A DNA stretch of 64,000 nt from Ignavibacteria bacterium (GCA_030684555.1 JAUXVN010000001.1:1-64000); one strand, 5' to 3'; positions 25,714 through 35,900 are shown, numbered from the stretch's first letter. The notes: a model not told the origin generated them from the sequence alone. Translations and numbers: made by a program.

Positions 25714-26406
25714 TTACAATTCTAACTTTTTATTCAGTTCTAAAATCTTTTGATCAAAATAGCTTTTTCTATCAGGTTTTAATGCACTCAATTTTTGATA
25801 AATTTTTATTGCTTCTTTAAATTCACCTTGAGCAATAAAAATTTTAGCCATGGTTTCTGAGGTAATAGATTTTTCTTTAATCGTATTAATGTTAGAATCG
25901 CTTTTTGCATTACTGTTTTGGCGGGAAGAGTCCGAAAGTTTTATTGATGATATTTTCTGAGCAATCTCCGAAAGCCTATCATCAACCGAATTTGATTTTG
26001 TTTGAAAATCTGTTTTATTTGAATCCTCAATTTCTTCAGGAATATCAACCCATGTTGAGAGCCTCTTATTCATTTCAAATGCGGAGCGCTGTTTTTTAAT
26101 ATTCTCAATTTCGTGAACGTAATAGTTGAATGAATCAGTCGAATTTATAACTTGAAACACTTCTTTAAATATTTTCAGGGAATTTGAGTAACTTCCTTTG
26201 AGTGCCAGTGCCCTTGCAAGAATAATTTTAGCAGTAAAATGAGAAGGGAAAAATCTTAATCCATTTTCTAAAATTTCAATTGCTGAATCAATGTTGTTAA
26301 GTAAAATCTCCTTATTTGCCTGTTTCACAAATAAGGGTGATTTCTTATTAAATTCATAAATTAAACAAGCTTTATCTTCAAATAAATCACGTTTAGATTT
26401 TGACAC
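25714..26406 (-). CDS. TPR-containing protein
   Basis: About 230 aa, with tetratricopeptide-like helices at about 25-110 (DSAIEILENGLRFFPSHFTA, ILARALALKGSYSNSLKIF) and a last TPR at the C-terminus (AKIFIAQGEFKEAIKIYQKL). A polar linker rich in Ser and Asn separates them. The frame is open to 26544, but that would overlap the GT2 gene by 130 bp. GTG at 26406, just behind the GT2 stop, is the better start. No signal peptide is evident from that start. The role is unknown, probably a scaffold. Confidence 0.7.
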   Translation of the reverse strand: MSKSKRDLFEDKACLIYEFNKKSPLFVKQANKEILLNNIDSAIEILENGLRFFPSHFTAKIILARALALKGSYSNSLKIFKEVFQVINSTDSFNYYVHEIENIKKQRSAFEMNKRLSTWVDIPEEIEDSNKTDFQTKSNSVDDRLSEIAQKISSIKLSDSSRQNSNAKSDSNINTIKEKSITSETMAKIFIAQGEFKEAIKIYQKLSALKPDRKSYFDQKILELNKKLEL

Positions 26407-26414
26407 ATCATGCT

Positions 26415-27866
26415 CTACTGTTTTGATAACGCATGTTTGAGTGAAGTTATGGAAACAAAAGAAAATCCAAAGAAAAATAGTAATTGAAATGGAAGTGCAG
26501 CAATTTCTACAAAATAAATTGATGAGATAATTCCGACTAAACAATAAAGAGCCATCATCAATTCCACTATCACACCTGGTTCAATTTTTCGGTTGTGATA
26601 TTTATTCCCCGTAACTTTCGTTTCTCCATCAACAGTTTTGAATTTGGGAGTTCTAACAAATTCGCTTTTTCGGCTTAGCAAACCTTCGATAACTGCCCGC
26701 GAATTATTGACCGCGAATCCCATACTGCCCGCCATGAATAACGGGAATAAAACTATTTTCTTTCGCCAATCTGCACGAATATCTTTTTGTGAATAAAGAT
26801 AAAAAGTAAAAGAACTGATAAAAGCTAAAACGAAAACAGACATCACACCAAAGTAAAGTTCATGTGACCCACTGTTTTTAACAAAAGTTAAAGGTACGTT
26901 TAGGATTGCAGCAAGAAGTATAAATGGGAAAACAAAATTGCTAGTCAAATGAACTGTTGCTTGTAACTTAATTCTTAACGGAATTTTTGATCTCCATACA
27001 TGCGGGAGAATCTTTTTTGCTGTTTCAATATGACCTTTGGTCCAACGGAATTGTTGAGTTTTTAAGGCTGTAATTTCTGCAGGAAGTTCAGCCGGAGAGG
27101 TATAATCTTTTAGATAAACAAAACGCCATCCATTAAGTTGCGCACGATAACTTAAATCAAGATCTTCAGCTAATGTATCAGCATGCCAATTTCCCGCATC
27201 CTCAATACATTCACGTCTCCAAACACCACCTGTACCATTAAAGTTGATAAAGAATCCGGCTTTATTTCTCACTGACTGTTCAATTACAAAATGACCATCT
27301 AAAGCCAAGGCTTGCGCTTTAGTAAGAAGTGAATAGTCACCATTTAAATGTTCCCAACGTGTTTGAACCATGCCGACTTTTATATCAGTAAAGAAAGACA
27401 AAGTTTTTTTTAAGAAATCTTTTTGAGGAATAAAATCCGCATCAAAAATTGCAATATATTCCCCTTTCGCAAGCTTCATTCCTTCTTTTAATGCACCTGC
27501 TTTATATCCTTCTCGTGATTCTCTTCTCACATGTTTGATGTCAAAGCCCAATTTTACTTTTTCACTAACTATATTAGCAGTAATATTTACTGTTTCATCA
27601 GTTGAATCATCAAGTACTTGTATTTCAAGTTTATCTTTAGGATAATCTATTTCGCAGACAGCATTGATCAAACGTTCAACAACATAGAGTTCGTTATATA
27701 CCGGGAGTTGGATTGTAACAACAGAGTCTGTCAGGTTTTCATCTTTTTGAGCATGCTTAACATCTTTATATTTATTGTAATAAAAAATCATTATAAATCC
27801 ATGTAAACCAAAAACAAAAAGGATAAACAATGAAATAAAATATGATATAAGTACTATATCATCCAT
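26415..27866 (-). CDS. family 2 glycosyltransferase, cellulose-synthase-like
   Basis: A 483-aa membrane enzyme with one N-terminal TM helix, a cytosolic GT-A domain (about 45-300) and four C-terminal TM helices. Catalytic motifs: VLDDSTDETV, the DxD in IAIFDADFIPQKDF, LAEDLDLSYRAQLNGW (TED-like) and QQFRWTKGHIETA (QxxRW). This architecture polymerises or transfers sugars onto lipid or glucan acceptors; glucomannan/beta-glucan synthase-like enzymes look the same. No PilZ domain is present. The product cannot be read from sequence. Confidence 0.88.
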   Translation of the reverse strand: MDDIVLISYFISLFILFVFGLHGFIMIFYYNKYKDVKHAQKDENLTDSVVTIQLPVYNELYVVERLINAVCEIDYPKDKLEIQVLDDSTDETVNITANIVSEKVKLGFDIKHVRRESREGYKAGALKEGMKLAKGEYIAIFDADFIPQKDFLKKTLSFFTDIKVGMVQTRWEHLNGDYSLLTKAQALALDGHFVIEQSVRNKAGFFINFNGTGGVWRRECIEDAGNWHADTLAEDLDLSYRAQLNGWRFVYLKDYTSPAELPAEITALKTQQFRWTKGHIETAKKILPHVWRSKIPLRIKLQATVHLTSNFVFPFILLAAILNVPLTFVKNSGSHELYFGVMSVFVLAFISSFTFYLYSQKDIRADWRKKIVLFPLFMAGSMGFAVNNSRAVIEGLLSRKSEFVRTPKFKTVDGETKVTGNKYHNRKIEPGVIVELMMALYCLVGIISSIYFVEIAALPFQLLFFFGFSFVSITSLKHALSKQ

Positions 27867-27891
27867 AATATACTCTCTCTTTTAATATTTT

Positions 27892-28473
27892 TTACCAGCC
27901 AGATACTGTATCTAACAGAATATCTTCGCTTATTTTTTCTATTGCTTCTTCAATTCCTTTAGCTCGTTCAGTTAAGCCGCCGCTAGCGGAATAATCGCCA
28001 TAATTTGAAAACTGTTTTTCGTAAATAGTTACTCTCTTAACCAAGTCTTTATATGTAACCTGCACACTAATTGAAATTCTCCTTGATTCAACTGATTCAC
28101 CCGATGTAACGACTGAAGGAGCATCATTAATTCCGGTTATTACACATTCCAAAAGTGCGTCTGCATTTGTTCTTTCCGAAATCGAAAGATTGTTATCATC
28201 AATAAATCTTTGTGTTAATTTATCGGTCAACATTTCTCTCAGTCCGGGTTCTCCAAATCCGCTACGATCATCAGCAAAAGGAATTGCCAACGTTTTTAGA
28301 TGTGGAGGAACAGATGCACCGGTAAAAGAATAAGGGCACCCGAAACAACCGTTAAAATTAACAAGAAATCCGATTCCAAACAACACAGTTAAGAGATAAG
28401 ACCCGAAGGTTCTGGTTCCTATTAAATCCCTAAAATATAAGGACTTACTCCCACTTAAAAATTTATTCATCAA
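27892..28473 (-). CDS. lptE: LPS-assembly lipoprotein LptE
   Basis: A 193-aa outer-membrane lipoprotein. A signal sequence ends in a lipobox-like FNGC (Cys about residue 42; an internal Met/Leu start may be used). The LptE family core follows: GASVPPHLKTLAIPFADD, DKLTQRFIDDNNLSI, ADALLECVITGI and RRISISVQVTYKDL. LptE plugs the LptD barrel that inserts LPS into the outer membrane. Its start lies inside the end of the sigma-54 activator gene (11-bp overlap), a pairing often seen in Bacteroidota and Chlorobi. Confidence 0.88.
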   Translation of the reverse strand: MMNKFLSGSKSLYFRDLIGTRTFGSYLLTVLFGIGFLVNFNGCFGCPYSFTGASVPPHLKTLAIPFADDRSGFGEPGLREMLTDKLTQRFIDDNNLSISERTNADALLECVITGINDAPSVVTSGESVESRRISISVQVTYKDLVKRVTIYEKQFSNYGDYSASGGLTERAKGIEEAIEKISEDILLDTVSGW

Positions 28474-29575
28474 TATTATACTCTTTTATTTTTCTATATA
28501 ATGTTCGTGTGCTGATGTTTAGCATTTTTGCTGCATCTGGTTTTCTTCCATTTGTTTTTTTAAGTGCAGTAATAATACTCTTCTTCTCAAGTTCGTCAAT
28601 ATTTAGAGTTTCTTCAGTTTGAATCAACATAGGGAAATCCATTCGCTCATCCCGATTCAGAATCAATCCTTTTAGATCAAGAATATCTTTTTTTAATTCA
28701 ATTAATGCCCGATAAATCAATTCACGATCAACTTCCTCGGCAGATTTCCTGACTAATACAGGAACTGATTTTCCATCATTACTTCTATAGTTAGTTTTTG
28801 ATGAAATTAAAGAAATTAAGGATTCTCCATCAATATAACCTGTCCGACTTAATGCCATTGCACTTTCAACAACATTTTTCAATTCACGAACATTTCCGGG
28901 CCATGAGTGATTATAAAGATTATCCCATGCATCTCTACTAAATTCTATTTTCGGAATTTTGTTTTCATCTTTAAATTTTTTAATAAAATGGTAAACCAAC
29001 ATTTCTAAATCTTCCTTTCTCCTTCTGAGAGGAGGAATATTCAGAGTTACTGCTTTTAATCGAAAGTAAAGATCATCCCTAAATTTTTTTGATTCAACTT
29101 GGGTTTGCAAATCTTTATTAGTTGCTGCAATGTATCTAACATTAACTTTTGTTAAAGATTCGCCTCCAATACGGAGGAATTCATTTGTCTCAATAGCTCT
29201 AAGAAGTTTTACCTGAGTAGTTAACGGCATTTCGGCAATCTCATCTAAAAATAAGGTCCCATTATCTGCCATTTCGAAATAACCTTTTCTAGTTTCAATA
29301 GCACCGGTAAATGAACCTTTCTTATGACCGAATAACTCACTTTCAAGTATTCCTTCAGGGATAGCACCGCAGTTAACACTTATCATAGACTGTTTTTCTC
29401 GCCTGCTAACCCCATGAATTGCTTTAGCAAATAATTCTTTGCCTACACCGCTTTCACCATAAATAAGAACCGAAATATCTGTTTGTGCAATTTGAAGAAT
29501 TATGTCACAGATATCTGCAATTTCTTTAGAGCGGCCTATTATTCCAAATTTATTTTGTAATTCTTCTGATGTCAT
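28463..29575 (-). CDS. sigma-54-dependent transcriptional activator without receiver domain
   Basis: A 370-aa bacterial enhancer-binding protein. The AAA+ domain starts almost at the N-terminus: Walker A GESGVGKELFAKAIHG (about 40-55), ESELFGHKKGSFTGAIETR carrying a GSFTGA variant of the GAFTGA loop, and Walker B GTLFLDEIAEMP. The R-finger/sensor region and a Fis-type HTH (KPDAAKMLNISTRTLYRKIK, 345-365) follow. No receiver, PAS or GAF domain is present, so control must come from a partner or from expression level. It is coupled to lptE by overlap. Confidence 0.93.
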   Translation of the reverse strand: MTSEELQNKFGIIGRSKEIADICDIILQIAQTDISVLIYGESGVGKELFAKAIHGVSRREKQSMISVNCGAIPEGILESELFGHKKGSFTGAIETRKGYFEMADNGTLFLDEIAEMPLTTQVKLLRAIETNEFLRIGGESLTKVNVRYIAATNKDLQTQVESKKFRDDLYFRLKAVTLNIPPLRRRKEDLEMLVYHFIKKFKDENKIPKIEFSRDAWDNLYNHSWPGNVRELKNVVESAMALSRTGYIDGESLISLISSKTNYRSNDGKSVPVLVRKSAEEVDRELIYRALIELKKDILDLKGLILNRDERMDFPMLIQTEETLNIDELEKKSIITALKKTNGRKPDAAKMLNISTRTLYRKIKEYNIDE

Positions 29576-29596
29576 ATTTTATTTATTTGATGATGT

Positions 29597-29627
29597 CAAA
29601 TATACATTATAGTTGAAAGGAATTAAA
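29597..29627 (-). promoter_or_regulatory. candidate promoter of the sigma-54 activator-lptE run
   Basis: On the minus strand TATATTTG (29597-29604) fits the TAnnTTTG -7 box, with TTTA 19 nt upstream as a 3/4 match to -33. It lies in the 68-bp gap between the MBL hydrolase stop and the activator start, the widest gap but one in this long run. It could therefore give the downstream genes an independent start. Confidence 0.4.
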
Positions 29628-29643
29628 GTGGATGTAGATTTGA

Positions 29644-30420
29644 TTAACTTGATAAGTTTAGGAGAAGTCCATCTTCAGCAAGAACAATTTTATCATCTAA
29701 TTCTTCCGGAAGTTTTTGTAAAAAATCATCAAGATTCTGTTTGTCTTCATCAGAATAATGAGTTAAAAGAATTTTATGAGGGAAAGGATTTTGCGCAACT
29801 ATTAGAACGTCTTCAAAAGAGATATGGGAAATCTCAGTAATTAATAATGTGGGAAGTTCTGATTTGAAAAGATAAAGATCATCAATTCCACCAATATCAG
29901 CAGTATAATGTATTTTATGGTTAGCGAATGTTATTAAAAAACTTGTTGACTCAAAACTCAACTGTTTGTTTACATCATTTAAGATATATTTATCGAGATG
30001 AGTATTCCTCTTTCCCATTAAACTAATTTTTTCATCAACAGAAAAAGAAATTCCTTCCTCAAATGCCACAAAATTAATTTGAAAGCTTAAACGACTTTGG
30101 AACAAATATGACTGGTACAATAAATCTTTTAATTTTTCAATATTATTTATACTTGAATAAATAAATAATGGTTCTTCCCTTTTATCTAAATGCATTTGAG
30201 TGATTAATGCAGGCAAACCTGAGGAGTGATCGGGATGCAAATGTGAAATCAAGATTGCGTTAATAGAATTAAAGTAAACGTATTGATGTAATAAGGCTTT
30301 TGTAATTGCTTCGCCTGCATCAAGCAAAAGAGTGAAGTCTTTTTCCTTAATAACAATGGATGAGTGAAATCTTTTTAAAGAAGTTTTTGCCGAACTTGTT
30401 CCTATGAAATGGATTTTCAT
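29644..30420 (-). CDS. MBL-fold metallo-hydrolase (RNase Z-like)
   Basis: A 258-aa cytosolic metallo-beta-lactamase-fold protein. The start IHFIGTSSAKTSLKRFHSS is RNase Z/ElaC-like, and the metal motif is ISHLHPDHSSGLPAL (HxHxDH, about 59-64). A second-site Asp in HYTADIGGIDDL and a late His in ILLTHYSDED complete the site. It is shorter than typical RNase Z and lacks an obvious exosite arm, so another phosphodiesterase or hydrolase role is possible. It starts 2 bp after the SPOR gene ends. Confidence 0.8.
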   Translation of the reverse strand: MKIHFIGTSSAKTSLKRFHSSIVIKEKDFTLLLDAGEAITKALLHQYVYFNSINAILISHLHPDHSSGLPALITQMHLDKREEPLFIYSSINNIEKLKDLLYQSYLFQSRLSFQINFVAFEEGISFSVDEKISLMGKRNTHLDKYILNDVNKQLSFESTSFLITFANHKIHYTADIGGIDDLYLFKSELPTLLITEISHISFEDVLIVAQNPFPHKILLTHYSDEDKQNLDDFLQKLPEELDDKIVLAEDGLLLNLSS

Positions 30421-30422
30421 TA

Positions 30423-31139
30423 TTAATTCTCAAGCGGCACAATCCGCCCGGTTATATTAAATTTTTCGAAAATTAAATTTAGATTATCACGAGCTTCATC
30501 TTCGGTTGCATAACGTCCAGCCAGCACAATATAAAAAGTTGTACCGCCGACATTTTTTTCTTTAATCTGAACTGAAAAATTATTTCGCTCAAAATCTCTT
30601 TTTAAAGATTCAGCGTTACCGGCTATCGAAAATGCTCCTGTTTGAATGGTATACTTAAAATTATTTGTATTTTTTATTGGGGAAAGATTCTCTTTTGAAA
30701 TTACCTCTTTCTCCATTTCCTCTTCTTGTTCGTCTATCAATAAAGAAACATTTTGTGAAGCACTTTTGATATATGGAGAAGTTGGATATTCTATTTTTAG
30801 TCTTTCAAAATATTTAGCAGCCGTTTGATATGAACCTATAGCGTAATAGTAGGAATATAATCTGAAAATTGCTGCGTCTGCATATTTAGATTGTGGATAT
30901 TTATCGGTAATGTTTATGAATTTTTTGACAGCATTCTCACCATTTTCTGTAACTAATGCATCTACAAAAAGGAGTGAGGGGTCACCGGCATTTCGAATTA
31001 ATAATCTTTGAACTTCTTTTTTAACTGAAAGAATTTCTCCCTGTTCAAGTTGCTTGAGTAGAGGAATGATATTGTATTCTTGAGAGTAGGATATTGTAGA
31101 AAATAAAATAATTAGTATTATAAAATTTATCTGTTTCAT
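30423..31139 (-). CDS. TPR and SPOR domain protein
   Basis: A 238-aa exported protein with signal peptide (about 1-19). TPR/outer-membrane-lipoprotein-like repeats occupy about 25-135 (KFINITDKYPQSKYADAAIF, YFERLKIEYPTSPYIKSA), as in YbgF/BamD-type proteins. The C-terminal SPOR domain (about 160-235) has YTIQTGAFSIAGNAESLKRD and FYIVLAGRYATEDEARDN. SPOR domains bind denuded peptidoglycan at division sites. It lies between miaB and the MBL hydrolase. Confidence 0.85.
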   Translation of the reverse strand: MKQINFIILIILFSTISYSQEYNIIPLLKQLEQGEILSVKKEVQRLLIRNAGDPSLLFVDALVTENGENAVKKFINITDKYPQSKYADAAIFRLYSYYYAIGSYQTAAKYFERLKIEYPTSPYIKSASQNVSLLIDEQEEEMEKEVISKENLSPIKNTNNFKYTIQTGAFSIAGNAESLKRDFERNNFSVQIKEKNVGGTTFYIVLAGRYATEDEARDNLNLIFEKFNITGRIVPLEN

Positions 31140-31154
31140 TATTAGGTCGCCCTT

Positions 31155-32507
31155 TTAGACAGCTATTGAATTAACTTCAGTTTCTCTCTTCGAAATTACC
31201 TCAACGAGGTCTCCAAACAAAGTAGCTGAAGTAGCACGATTTATTTTCACTTTTACATAATCGCCTTCAATTATTCCGATAGTAGCAGGAAAAATTACAA
31301 TTTTATTCGAATCAGTTCTTCCCGAAAAAAACAATTCGGATTTTTTACTCTCACCTTCAACCAAGACAATATCTTCAGTACCAATTAAACTTTGATTAAT
31401 CTCCAAAGAAATTTGCTGTTGTAAGTTGATAATTTCCTGCAGTCGTTTTGACTTTGTTTCTTCTGAAACATCATCTACCATTTTAAAAGCTTTTGTACCT
31501 TCTCGTGGTGAATATTTGAACATATATGCACCGTCATATCGAACTTTCTGCATGATGTCAAGCGTTGCAAGATGATCTTCGTATGTTTCAGTTGGGAAAC
31601 CAGAAATAATGTCAGTTGAAAAACTCACGTTAGGCATAAGTTTTCTTGCTTTATCTATAATAGTTAAATAATGCTCAATAGTATAGGTTCTATTCATTTC
31701 CTCTAAAATCCTATTCGAACCACTTTGTACAGGCAAATGAATATATTTACAAATATTTGTATTCGAAGCTATTGTTTCAAGTAATTTATCTGATAGGTCT
31801 TGTGGATGAGAGGTTGTAAAACGAATTCTCAAACTCCGATCTACAGCGGCGCTTGAGGCTAATAAATCTGAAAAATCGTAACTACCATCCATATAAGAAT
31901 TAACATTTTGTCCGAGAAGTGTAACCTCTCTAAACCCTCTTGAGGAAAGTAATTTAATTTCATCAATAATTGAATTAAGATCGCGGCTTCTTTCTCTTCC
32001 TCTGGTAAACGGAACGACACAAAAAGTACAAAATTTATCACATCCGCGCATTACAGAAATCCAGGCTTGCAAACCATCTTCGCGATAAGGGATAATATCG
32101 TCATAAGTTTCGGTGCGGGAAAGTTTAACGCCAATTCCTTTCTCTCCATTAAATGCTGAGTCGATCAATTCCGGCAAACGGCGGTATTCGTCCGGACCTA
32201 CAACTAAATCAACTATTTTTTTCTCTTCGATTAAATCTTTTCGAAGTCTTTCTGCCATACAGCCGAGAATACCGATAAGCATGTTTGGTTTATTTGATTT
32301 AATCTTTTTTAGATTTCCCAAACGTCCATAAATTCTTTGCTCAGCATTATCACGAATACTGCAAGTATTAAGAAGAACTATATCAGCTTTTTTAATTTGT
32401 TGAGTTAACTCATATCCGTTATTTCCCAAAATACCCATAACAATTTCAGAATCAGCAACATTCATCTGACAACCGTATGTCTCAATATAAACACTATTTT
32501 TTTTCAT
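31155..32507 (-). CDS. miaB: tRNA-2-methylthio-N6-dimethylallyladenosine synthase MiaB
   Basis: A 450-aa radical SAM methylthiotransferase modifying A37 of tRNAs. N-terminal UPF0004 domain (IETYGCQMNVADSEIVMGIL with three cluster Cys), radical SAM motif RGCDKFCTFCVVPFTRGRER (CxxxCxxC) and C-terminal TRAM domain (about 375-440). YGCQMN and FCVVPFTRG identify MiaB rather than RimO or MtaB. A TRAM-domain tail of about ten residues (KRETEVNSIAV) is extra. Its own promoter may lie ahead of the small ORF at 32585-32740. Confidence 0.96.
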   Translation of the reverse strand: MKKNSVYIETYGCQMNVADSEIVMGILGNNGYELTQQIKKADIVLLNTCSIRDNAEQRIYGRLGNLKKIKSNKPNMLIGILGCMAERLRKDLIEEKKIVDLVVGPDEYRRLPELIDSAFNGEKGIGVKLSRTETYDDIIPYREDGLQAWISVMRGCDKFCTFCVVPFTRGRERSRDLNSIIDEIKLLSSRGFREVTLLGQNVNSYMDGSYDFSDLLASSAAVDRSLRIRFTTSHPQDLSDKLLETIASNTNICKYIHLPVQSGSNRILEEMNRTYTIEHYLTIIDKARKLMPNVSFSTDIISGFPTETYEDHLATLDIMQKVRYDGAYMFKYSPREGTKAFKMVDDVSEETKSKRLQEIINLQQQISLEINQSLIGTEDIVLVEGESKKSELFFSGRTDSNKIVIFPATIGIIEGDYVKVKINRATSATLFGDLVEVISKRETEVNSIAV

Positions 32508-32584
32508 CTGTCTTATTATTATTTAACAAATTTTTGAACTACACTATAGGCAGAAATTAGAATGGTATTCTTTCCCCGATCAAA

Positions 32585-32740
32585 TCAAGAATTGGATATA
32601 AAATAGAGCACAACATTCAAAACTATAAAAGCAATTATTCCAAAAGAGATATAGAAATACAATTCTCTTCTTTTTCGGTCTTGTTCAATTTCGCCACCGA
32701 CTTCATTCTTCTCTTTTTGTGAATTAACAAATCCAAACAT
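32585..32740 (-). CDS. 51-aa single-TM small protein
   Basis: An ORF of 51 codons plus TGA. ATG at 32740 is preceded by AAGG at 8 nt. The product has a charged N-terminal half (SQKEKNEVGGEIEQDRKRRE) and one TM helix (LYFYISFGIIAFIVLNVVLY, about 27-46), a typical small bitopic membrane protein. A perfect TATCTTTG promoter box lies at 32831-32838 on the same strand. No homologue is known to me. It is the first gene of the minus-strand run leading into miaB (77-bp gap). Confidence 0.6.
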   Translation of the reverse strand: MFGFVNSQKEKNEVGGEIEQDRKRRELYFYISFGIIAFIVLNVVLYFISNS

Positions 32741-32830
32741 AAATAAAACCTTAAATTATTTATGGCAATATAATAATGCCATTCGAGAAATGCTGTGATA
32801 GAGCACACAACCAGTTAAAAAATTTTCGTG

Positions 32831-32862
32831 CAAAGATACATATTTACACTATAACATTGAAT
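32831..32862 (-). promoter_or_regulatory. candidate promoter for the small membrane protein and miaB run
   Basis: TATCTTTG on the minus strand (32831-32838) is identical to the -7 box of the B12 locus. The -33 region shows TTCA at the expected 19-nt distance, only a partial match. The predicted leader is about 85 nt and contains a short hairpin (ATGGCA...TGCCAT, about 32762-32782). Confidence 0.4.
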
Positions 32863-32913
32863 CCCTTTTTTTAGTTCTTTTTGAAGCAAATTATTTTACA
32901 AATGTCCATAAAT

Positions 32914-35900
32914 CTACTTTAAAAGCATCATTTTTCGACTCTGAATAAATTCACCACAACTTATTCTATAAAAATAGATTCCACTTGGTAAATTTTCAGC
33001 AGAAAATTTAATGGAATGTTTTCCAGTATCAAATTCATCCTTAATTAGTGTTGAAATTTCTCTCCCTAAAATATCAAATATCTTAATCTCAACAAATGAC
33101 CTAATAGGTAAATCGAAAGTAATTGTTGTACTTGGATTAAATGGATTTGGATAGTTTTGATATAGAGCGAAATCAACCGGTAGATTATCCTCAACTTTAC
33201 CACTTTCTATTGATGAGATAATAATAGTCGGATCCGGAATCCCATCGCCATTTTGATCAGGAAAAATTTGCGCAAGATAAATTAAGCTGTCCGGTCCGGC
33301 ATCACCGTCAGTATCAGGATTATCAGGGGAGGAATCGCCCGCACCCCAATTAAATCCGCCTGCTACAACGGAGACAAATTTTAATGAAATATTATTTGGA
33401 ATTAAACCGGGTTCTAAATTGTATAAATCATTCCACGAAACTGCCATTTCAGCACCTCGTCCGGCTCCTCCCCTTTTACTATTTGCATAAACATCGTAGT
33501 TTACACCGGAGCTGCTATCAATTTTATAAAAAATCGGTTTTGTTGTGAAATAGGCTGCGAAAAAATAGTCAATATTATCTTCATTTTTGAATCGGAAATT
33601 TTTAGCGTAATCGCCATTGTAAGCACTAGAATTAAAATTAGTAATTCCTGTTTGCAGACCTGCATCAATATAAAGCATCATACTATTAAAGTTATCGTTA
33701 ATAACATAATCAACTCCGAGATACAGAGAATCAGCATCCCATGTTGCAAAAAGACCAAGTAATTCATTATCAAGAATATTAGTCGGTCGCCAATAGCTGT
33801 CTGAATCAGAATCAACAGCAATTTGCCATTCTTGCAGCCAATCACCCTCTCCGACAAAAATATTCCCGTCAATGATTGGTTTACCATAAGTCGCTATCAG
33901 AGTATCAATATTTTGTAAAACATTTATCACAAACGAGGTTGAATCAAAAGCTCCTTTACCATCAGTAACTTTTAATGTAACATTGTAATTACCTGTATCA
34001 GATAACGATGGTGTACCACTACCTAACCCACTACTACTGCTTACATTTAACCAAGCCGGTGATGTAGTAAAAAAATATATAAGTGTATCATTATCAGGGT
34101 CTGATGATGATGCTTGAAATTCATATCTAACCGTAGCTTTAATAGTCGTGTCTAAAATTGCTGTTATTGTAGGAGGGAAATTTTTATAGACATCGAGATA
34201 AAAAGTATCCTTATCAAATGCTCCTCTACTATCAGTTACTGTAAAGACAAGTTGTGTTTTTCCGGTATCAGAAAATGAAGGAGTTCCATAAAACCTTCCA
34301 TTTTGAAAATTCAACCAGGAGGGTTTTCCCGAAACCGAATAAAAAAGTTGATCATTGTTTGCATCGGTAACATTTACAATTAATTCGAAATAGGAATTTG
34401 TCCAGGTTATTTGATCAATAATTTTTTGAATAATCGGTGGATTATTAATAAAGGATGATGTATCAGGAACATATACTGCATAACTTCTTGGTGGAGCATA
34501 AAGTTCAACTCTTCCATCACCGGCAGAAGTTTTATCAATTGCCTTTCCGGTAAAATCCCTAAAAACCTGATTGGGATGATTTGAATTCACCCAGACTCCC
34601 CTCCATTCGGTTGGATGATTATTAATTATTAAAAATGATTGAGGTTTTCCATCACCTCCCTCTCTTCTTGCAATGTATATTTTTTTTGAGAGATCAGTTT
34701 GTGAACCGGTTCCACCAACATAAAACGGATTTAGCCCGCTTCGTTTTGTTGTTGAGCCATAAAGAAAATTCTGTCTTATCCAGATTAACGTATCAATCTT
34801 CCCTGCAAATCCATACTCAAAATAATCTTTAAAAAATACTGAAGGTCTTCCTTCAGAAAAGAGGATATACGAATAAGCCATATCTTTATTTGTCATTATT
34901 GGATCGTGTCCATTATCAACGGATCCATCCCATCCTATTCTGTCAACATCATGATTTTCAACCCATGTTGAAACATTAAATCCCGACATCCCTGCATTAA
35001 TTAATCCGGCATTATCAAGAGAATTCATATCCCAGGATCCATTTGTATTATTACACATATCACGCAAGGTAAACCTTAAAGGGAAATCGAACATAGATAC
35101 ATTTCCACCATGAACATTTGCGGTTTGGTTAAACCAATACATTATGCCACCTGTGTCACCATAATACTCTGCAACTGCAAATCCATTTGAATTTGTAACT
35201 TGAAGCCAAGGTCCCATAAAAGCCGGATCAATTCCTTTAACAGCATCAATACGAAACCCATCAAACCCGATAACATTTTTAAGATAATTTCCCCAAGTGA
35301 TTAGACTATCTTTCACAATAGACCTATCATGGGCTAACCATTCACCGAAAGCAAAAATTGGATCGTCTGCACCATGGTAGGGTGGATTAACATCACACGT
35401 AACGGAATTGGGATAAAAATGTCGGGCATCTTTCTTAAATCTTCCGGAGCCATTTGGATAGTTAAACAGAAGATACGCTGAATCAGCAAAACTTGGATAC
35501 GGTTTACATTCGTAGGGTATTTTTTCTTCACCCCCATTCATATGGTTCATTACAGCATCGGCAAAGATTTGAATTCCTACTTGATGAAATGAATTGATTG
35601 AATTGATTAATTCACTTCGGCTTCCAAAGCGGGTTTCTCGTGTTCCCTTCTGAAAATATTCTCCGAAATCATAATGGTCATAAGGATCATAACCCATCGA
35701 CATCCCACCACCTGCTCCTTTCACTGAGGAAGGAAACCAGATTGCACCAAATCCGGCAGAAGCGAGTCTTGGAGCTAACCTTGCTAATGAATCCCACCAA
35801 ATTCCTCCGGGGGGAGAATTCCAATAAAAACCTTGGAGATAAACATCCGATTTAGGTGAATTCAATAATTCATTTTGACTTTGTGATAATGATGTATGAA

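Noticed and set aside
29613-29840. 75-codon plus-strand frame near the MBL hydrolase start
   Set aside because: Mostly antisense to the C-terminus of the MBL hydrolase and covers the presumed activator promoter. No SD at a good distance.
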